Positions 43,001 through 45,681 of a DNA stretch of 45,681 nucleotides are shown piece after piece. The notes under the pieces are model-generated. The model was not told the origin of the DNA. It searched no databases and saw only the letters and a program-made list of their open reading frames with translations. Made by a program: the position numbers and the translations under genes. Source of the DNA: Betaproteobacteria bacterium (GTDB lineage Bacteria; Pseudomonadota; Gammaproteobacteria; Burkholderiales; Eutrophovitaceae); contig CP070643.1 in assembly GCA_020354125.1 (NCBI GenBank), positions 1,528,174 through 1,573,854 of the forward strand. Direction: 5' to 3'. Positions within the stretch are counted from its first letter, which is position 1. Each line of letters opens with the position of its first letter.

Positions 43001-43732
43001 CGTTGCGCGGCTCGAGTTGATCAGACCACACATGGCCCAACCCTGGGCGTTCTCGGATTGCGCCCACGCGCCGAGCTCGAGCGGTTGACAGAGCAGGTCG
43101 AAACTCTCGCCCGCCAGCACGACCTGCTCGACCAGCGTCGCATCGAGGCTCGGCACGAGCTTCTCACCCTTCGGGTCCTTCAGCGCCCCAAGGGATCTGA
43201 ACGCGGCACTGAGACCAGCGCGACCCGAGTACGCCTGCTCGACGCGGCCATCCTTGCGTGCGACGACCAGCAGGTCGATCTCGTCGCGCGCCGGTAACTC
43301 AGCCAGCATCTTGTCGAGCCGAACGACGAACTTGATCTCAGATCCCAACCCCAGCACGACGCCACCGTTGTCGATTTCCAGTGCGACAGGGATTCCGGCA
43401 AGCTCGTGTTTTTTCGGTTCCGAAACACTCCGCGGACAAGCCGGCACCCGTTCGAGAAACGGCTGGCGACGGTCGAGCTCACACGCGAACTCCGGCTTGT
43501 CCTTGAGGCTTTCCACGACAACCCTTGCGTTGAAGAGCAGATCGGTGATGTCGGCGGACGCCTTCTGCAATGAGTTCAAGTTGCGATCGTGGAGCTCACT
43601 ACGCTCATCGAACACGTGCATGGCAAAAAGACCCAACGGCACCGCGGCGACCGTGAGCAGTATGGCAAACAGGGCCAACTGGCCACGGGGCTTGGCGCGA
43701 ACCGGCGCGGTGACTTCGGGTGCTTCAGCCAT
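40052..43732 (-). CDS. 1226-residue multi-pass membrane sensor-like protein with Cache-like domain
   Basis: Seen: span about 19-40, then an outside region (41-240) with cysteines; two spans (247-276, 286-309); an extracytoplasmic region (311-595) containing LGDRDYFTSVRD (411-422), the typical Cache motif, and FAVIDEHGKAVFHSSG (515-530); four spans (about 598-624, 647-664, 671-687, 722-744); a Cys-rich loop (772-799: CVVGDDCHCRRGDAC) and DPDPDGLPVND; one span (894-918); then a cytoplasmic part (925-1166) whose helical stretch 1085-1150 (WYDGLWQQCSEDERQVLVQL, NVRHLIRRGLIRRDPALR, MSDSFAMWI) looks like the winged-helix-type domain of STAND-like proteins; and two final spans (1171-1187, 1194-1212). 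No kinase, HAMP or NTPase motif was found. The start overlaps the upstream gene by 8 bases. Confidence 0.85.
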   Translation of the reverse strand: MAEAPEVTAPVRAKPRGQLALFAILLTVAAVPLGLFAMHVFDERSELHDRNLNSLQKASADITDLLFNARVVVESLKDKPEFACELDRRQPFLERVPACPRSVSEPKKHELAGIPVALEIDNGGVVLGLGSEIKFVVRLDKMLAELPARDEIDLLVVARKDGRVEQAYSGRAGLSAAFRSLGALKDPKGEKLVPSLDATLVEQVVLAGESFDLLCQPLELGAWAQSENAQGWAMCGLINSSRATTASLAVTPFIVITLFAVVVFGVLCWPMLKIIFLSSRERFRFADLYFVLFGTWGALMVATIGVLGAQTHFELTAKTEFSNAQTAELLAKRLDQELENLYKQLDHYDALRADEGLHPVHKEDTSELLRADWKYATPESDLQIIFWIDPLTGKQVRKTTVWRDNTPLVYLGDRDYFTSVRDRRLWPSDVAGEGWYVENVRSKTTTTVSTILSTLSSLCTPPANADPRTDELVICGQPFECGEKSTCLATDRAIVAAQARLVSVAEPVLSPGVGFAVIDEHGKAVFHSSGHRVLKDNFFTELPDGDRLRAAVLSGADRHMELNYLGRPHQFFVKPMEQFPWTILVFSDNESKNSVTMETVGHALLLASLFLLINLVGTLLYLAWQGQEVPRWFWPNMGSKAFHATWAGGLVLVGGVFVVCLWLFGGEEQLIVSTALPGLIVVAVLLTSRRKWWSLPKTVSVTYARVCAARRRWWWGALSPRGWYVLASGLLWFNVAVLPSYAFYENALAAAMPEFVRQENIVHGERLDARNCALADYFEAVPAICVVGDDCHCRRGDACDADVYRSPLYDPDPDGLPVNDVPLGAEQVTFLWRWFAQYKPIYNDSVERSRYLYQQADGPWQPNEEGVVEYQHPNAFCGTVEPFSSILPVAKPLVGNALVLIVGFIAFVLGGAWLWYVANTLYFQRIGRQGPLTRRDVMGNDTCVVAFVASAEDRGRLMEDDGSGLTMNVLHRSLSDAELRNFEDHVGGRTRVLLVADASPSAYAYRVPAGFTIKSFPDRAPAREGVGNDFWRRGLDQPVDEDWQANELSCGLAEVRPELERIFADAVQKKTPKREILTQICEVAHEWYDGLWQQCSEDERQVLVQLVQEAVVNPKQAQNVRHLIRRGLIRRDPALRAMSDSFAMWISNGITKDYVAAWEEGAAGMRWSQLRWVVVGVIVLIFGFLWFTQRHVIETGIAFLSVVGVAIPTLLRLLTSVKSIGVRAEP

Positions 43733-44759
43733 TGGGGCACGCTACCAGCTCGAGGACCGCTCCCGGCGCCGGCATTGACCAGGACGCTTCCGTCGATGAA
43801 AAGACGTACCGCTCGACCCGTTCAATGAAGTCTTGGGGCCGGCTGAAAGGGACGCCCCGCAGCTCATCGAGATCACGCGTGTATGGGGCGAAAAAATTCT
43901 CCCAGTGGCCGAGCACCACGTGCCTGGGCTGCGTCTGAGCCAGAAGGTCGTCCGGGTAATCCTTCACCTCATGATGTGAAGCAACGCAAACGAGCGCCGC
44001 GTCCAGACGACGATCACGTGCCGGTGGAAAACCAAGTGTCGGATTGCTCGCCGCATCCTGATAGTGCACTGAGAACATCACGTCATCGTCTTCGGGATGC
44101 TGGAAGTCGATGAGGAACGCATACGTGCGTCCCTCTACCCATCTTCGCGCTCGTTTCGGCAGCTCTTTCTGATCTTCCGTCAACCTGCCTTTCATGAACT
44201 TGAGGCCGGCAAAGTGCGGCGCATGCTCGGATTCGATCGGCAGGATGCGCACGCGCGTCCTAGGAATCTCGACCCAGAGCGCGGCCCGAAGCTTTGTTCC
44301 GGGCCAATATGCCGCGTCGATCGGGTGCACCCGATCGTGCAGCTCACCGTCCGCTGCGAGCACGTGCGAGCCAGTCCGGTTGACGTAGATCTTCGCGTCC
44401 TTCGCCCGGTTTTTCGCGATCCAGGGCACGTCCATCAGATGATCGCAGTGCGCATGACCGACGATGATCGCCTTCGCGTTCGAGACGTCCGGCAACCAAG
44501 CCTCGAGCGCGTCGACGTCCGGCTCGATGCGTTTCAGGTTCATCGCCTCGAGGACACCTGAGTTCGAGATGAACGGACCAAGCAACAACACGTCGTCACC
44601 GCGCGTTAGCAGGTATCCGCCCGAGCCGAGGTACTCGATCGATAGCGTCTGCCGATCGTCACAGATGGTGACCCCGCATTCCGGGCACACGACGCCGCCC
44701 GTCGCAGGCAAGCCGCGAATGGCGCATCCGCCCATCATGACCCCGAGCAAGACCAACAT
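43725..44759 (-). CDS. metallo-beta-lactamase-fold candidate lipoprotein
   Basis: A protein of 344 residues from the ATG at 44759, which overlaps the preceding stop as TGATG. Seen: a short hydrophobic leader with MGGC (Cys 12), CPEC soon after (25-28), LSIEYLGSGGYLLTRGDDVLLLGPF (the first beta hairpin), GHAHCDHL (His 102, 104, Asp 106, His 107), then His 179 or 182, HYQDAAS (Asp 235) and LGHWENFF (His 285). This is the full zinc site of the family. The overall order recalls UlaG/NAPE-PLD-like lactonase or phosphodiesterase members, but the substrate is unknown. An in-frame GTG at 44762 is possible. It is upstream of and overlaps the Cache-like protein gene. Confidence 0.87.
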   Translation of the reverse strand: MLVLLGVMMGGCAIRGLPATGGVVCPECGVTICDDRQTLSIEYLGSGGYLLTRGDDVLLLGPFISNSGVLEAMNLKRIEPDVDALEAWLPDVSNAKAIIVGHAHCDHLMDVPWIAKNRAKDAKIYVNRTGSHVLAADGELHDRVHPIDAAYWPGTKLRAALWVEIPRTRVRILPIESEHAPHFAGLKFMKGRLTEDQKELPKRARRWVEGRTYAFLIDFQHPEDDDVMFSVHYQDAASNPTLGFPPARDRRLDAALVCVASHHEVKDYPDDLLAQTQPRHVVLGHWENFFAPYTRDLDELRGVPFSRPQDFIERVERYVFSSTEASWSMPAPGAVLELVACPNG

Positions 44760-44965
44760 CACCAGGGGCGGACGCTACATTGGCGCGTCAACCAGTGTGT
44801 GAAGGCCGCAGATTCGTTGTCCGCCTCAATCGCTCGCAACAACACGCGTCCGTCCGGGTAGAGGTCAATCACCATGAAGTCATGCACCAAGTGGGCAAAA
44901 ACCGTGTCCGGCCCGATACCCACCCGTGAGTTTCTCAGTTGATGCACTGCCGATCGCGAGCACAT
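44759..44965 (-). CDS. 68-residue ORF at the head of the inserted operon, possibly a gene remnant
   Basis: Begins MCSRSAVHQLRNSRVG and ends FTHWLTRQCSVRPW. Middle: VFAHLVHDFMVIDLYPDGRVLLRAIEADN, which resembles a beta-hairpin end of a phosphoesterase-like protein, but only weakly. The frame stays open upstream of the ATG for about 39 codons, to a TAG just upstream of a CAT codon, without another ATG, so this may be the C-terminus of a truncated gene. The stop overlaps the next start, which supports translation. Confidence 0.45.
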   Translation of the reverse strand: MCSRSAVHQLRNSRVGIGPDTVFAHLVHDFMVIDLYPDGRVLLRAIEADNESAAFTHWLTRQCSVRPW

Positions 44966-45214
44966 AGTCCCACGGCTTGTGGCGTGGCGTAACCTGCGGG
45001 CTCTATTTCCAGTAAAGGAAGTATAAATGAGGTTCTCATCCTTTGAGCAGGCCAGTCCCTGGTAAACGATGCGCCGATGCTACTGGCCGCGCGGCTGAAA
45101 TTCGGGCTACTTAGGCATTATTAATCTGTACTGGCCTCCTCGTCACCGCCGCATTGTCGCCTAGTGCAACCATCGGGCTAGCCGATCCACTGCCCGAAAT
45201 TCGAGCCCACGGCA
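44966..45214. other. gap upstream of the inserted operon
   Basis: Holds a candidate promoter (next entry) and otherwise no gene that I can support. A short near-repeat (GAAATTC, about 45093 and 45197) occurs here without clear meaning. Confidence 0.45.
45020..45039 (-). promoter_or_regulatory. candidate promoter and palindrome of the inserted operon
   Basis: On the minus strand TATACT (45020-45025) is a 5-of-6 -10. Just upstream is the short palindrome ATGAG-gtt-CTCAT (45027-45039). The distance to the first ATG is about 55 bases. No good -35 is seen. Confidence 0.4.
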
Positions 45215-45445
45215 TCAGGGGAAAATGCGGTTGAAATGGCGGCACTGAGTGAAACGCTTCAGCCCAGCGCAGGCAGCACCAACGGCAACCGACAACGCTT
45301 CGAGATAGCCGAGCATCACGGTCAGAAAATCACCCTCATGAGGAACGTTGGCGCACGGCGAAAACACTACAATGTAGATTATCGATCTTGTGAGTTGTCG
45401 CAGCGAAGCGCTCACTCGTTTGCTTTCCGAAAGCAACCAACACGC
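45215..45445 (-). pseudogene. remnant of a second ZnuA-like receptor gene (C-terminus)
   Basis: Read on the minus strand, 45290-45445 gives WLLSESKRVSASLRQL and VFSPCANVPHEGDFLTVM, matching the end of the intact receptor (WMLWESEPLSDTQQRL, VFSPCANVPDEGDFLSVM at 35160-35250). The frame is still open but continues past the normal end with unrelated residues and has no matching N-terminal region. Upstream it is cut to within about 40 bases of the phyH upstream repeat. Confidence 0.8.
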
Positions 45446-45482
45446 GGAAACTGTCCGTGAAGTAGCAGGTGATCGTCGTGAC

Positions 45483-45629
45483 GGACCGAATCCAGTTACT
45501 ATCCTGATTACGGCTCGAGTGAGGAAACAGCCATGCTGATGGAAGAGGTACTCAAGCACCCGACAAAGGTACTGACCGAGCAGCAGCGCAATCGCTTTTT
45601 CGAAGACGGCTGCTTGGTAGTTGAAGGCC
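45483..45629 (+). repeat. direct repeat, copy B: phyH upstream region and first 32 codons
   Basis: Counterpart of 39905-40051, with the same promoter-like GTTACTATC (45496-45504), a GAGGAAA ribosome-binding site and start codon. Confidence 0.9.
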
Positions 45630-45681
45630 TGGTCGGTGATGACTGGCTGAGCCGTTTACATACGGCGATGGAAGCCAGCGT
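45533..45681 (+). CDS. phytanoyl-CoA dioxygenase (PhyH) family protein, 3' part outside window
   Basis: MLMEEVLKHPTKVLTEQQ, FFEDGCLVVEGLVGDDWLSRLHTAMEAS: the first 49 residues. The F-x-x-D/E-G-x-L/I-V-V-x-G pattern followed by a helix is how PhyH-family Fe(II)/2-oxoglutarate oxygenases begin. A GAGGAAA ribosome-binding site precedes the ATG. Catalytic HxD...H residues are beyond the window. The copy at 39955 is its truncated twin. Confidence 0.78.
   Translation, partial: MLMEEVLKHPTKVLTEQQRNRFFEDGCLVVEGLVGDDWLSRLHTAMEAS

Larger units (their letters stand above)
40052..45214. other. inserted segment between duplicated phyH starts
   Basis: The left edge is sharp: the phyH match ends at 40051 and the stop codon of the 1226-residue ORF (TAG on the minus strand) is at 40052-40054. 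The right edge lies somewhere between 44966 and 45214, before the ZnuA-like remnant. It carries three minus-strand genes unrelated to the flanks. No integrase, transposase or terminal inverted repeat was seen. Confidence 0.6.

Noticed and set aside
40052..45681. A classic insertion sequence with target duplication
   Set aside because: The repeated ends differ by about 14%, are 147 bases long and contain a gene start; there is no transposase or terminal inverted repeat. Duplication of a locus fits better.

Overview
The window looks like a chromosomal segment of a Gram-negative, probably proteobacterial and mainly oxidative heterotroph. TRAP and ABC transporters have periplasmic binding proteins, and many genes encode small-molecule catabolic enzymes. 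Base composition looks moderately GC-rich (not measured). No rRNA, tRNA, CRISPR array or transposase gene was seen. The species cannot be named from the sequence alone.

Layout. (1) 1-5289: a truncated MalT/AfsR-like ATPase regulator, a two-gene operon (tandem DUF1330 protein, peroxiredoxin-like protein), and a divergent LysR regulator with a perfect inverted repeat around its likely -10. (2) 5421-14704, plus strand: a complete coenzyme F420 locus. It holds a promoter, a 16-bp tandem repeat in the leader, an FDOR-type oxidoreductase, an FAD monooxygenase, a tiny coupled ORF, fused fbiC, an LLM-type oxidoreductase, the F420:NADPH reductase, cofE, an FbiB-C-like nitroreductase, cofD and cofC. 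Several junctions overlap (ATGA/GTGA), so it is probably one operon that makes, reduces and uses F420. (3) 14728-24508, minus strand: an orphan branched-chain-amino-acid-type binding protein, then TRAP permeases dctM and dctQ preceded by FIVE tandem TakP-like TRAP binding lipoproteins. Four of the five have a common upstream motif at a fixed distance. (4) 24721-29653, minus strand: epoxide hydrolase, an HExxH secreted protein, a Sel1-repeat protein, a haloacetate-dehalogenase-like hydrolase and a class I aminotransferase. (5) 29788-35030: ketopantoate-reductase family, mandelate-racemase family, SUMF1-domain protein (minus strand), ArsC/YffB-like protein and an FAD-linked D-lactate-dehydrogenase-type oxidase. 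(6) 35099-39895, minus strand: a ZnuA-like binding protein with an FtsX-type permease, an ATPase and a large uncharacterised exported protein. (7) 39905-45681: a broken phytanoyl-CoA-dioxygenase (phyH) 5' end at 39955, a roughly 5-kb insert, a remnant of a second ZnuA-like gene, and a second, apparently intact phyH start running off the right edge.

The most novel part is region 7. The footprint implies that the metal-ABC/phyH locus was once duplicated and that foreign DNA now occupies the joint. The insert carries a compact minus-strand operon: a small ORF, a metallo-beta-lactamase-fold candidate lipoprotein, and a 1226-residue multi-pass membrane protein with a Cache-like sensor region and a cytoplasmic tail. 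I do not recognise this pair as a described system. The five-lipoprotein TRAP array and the F420 locus are the next most interesting parts.
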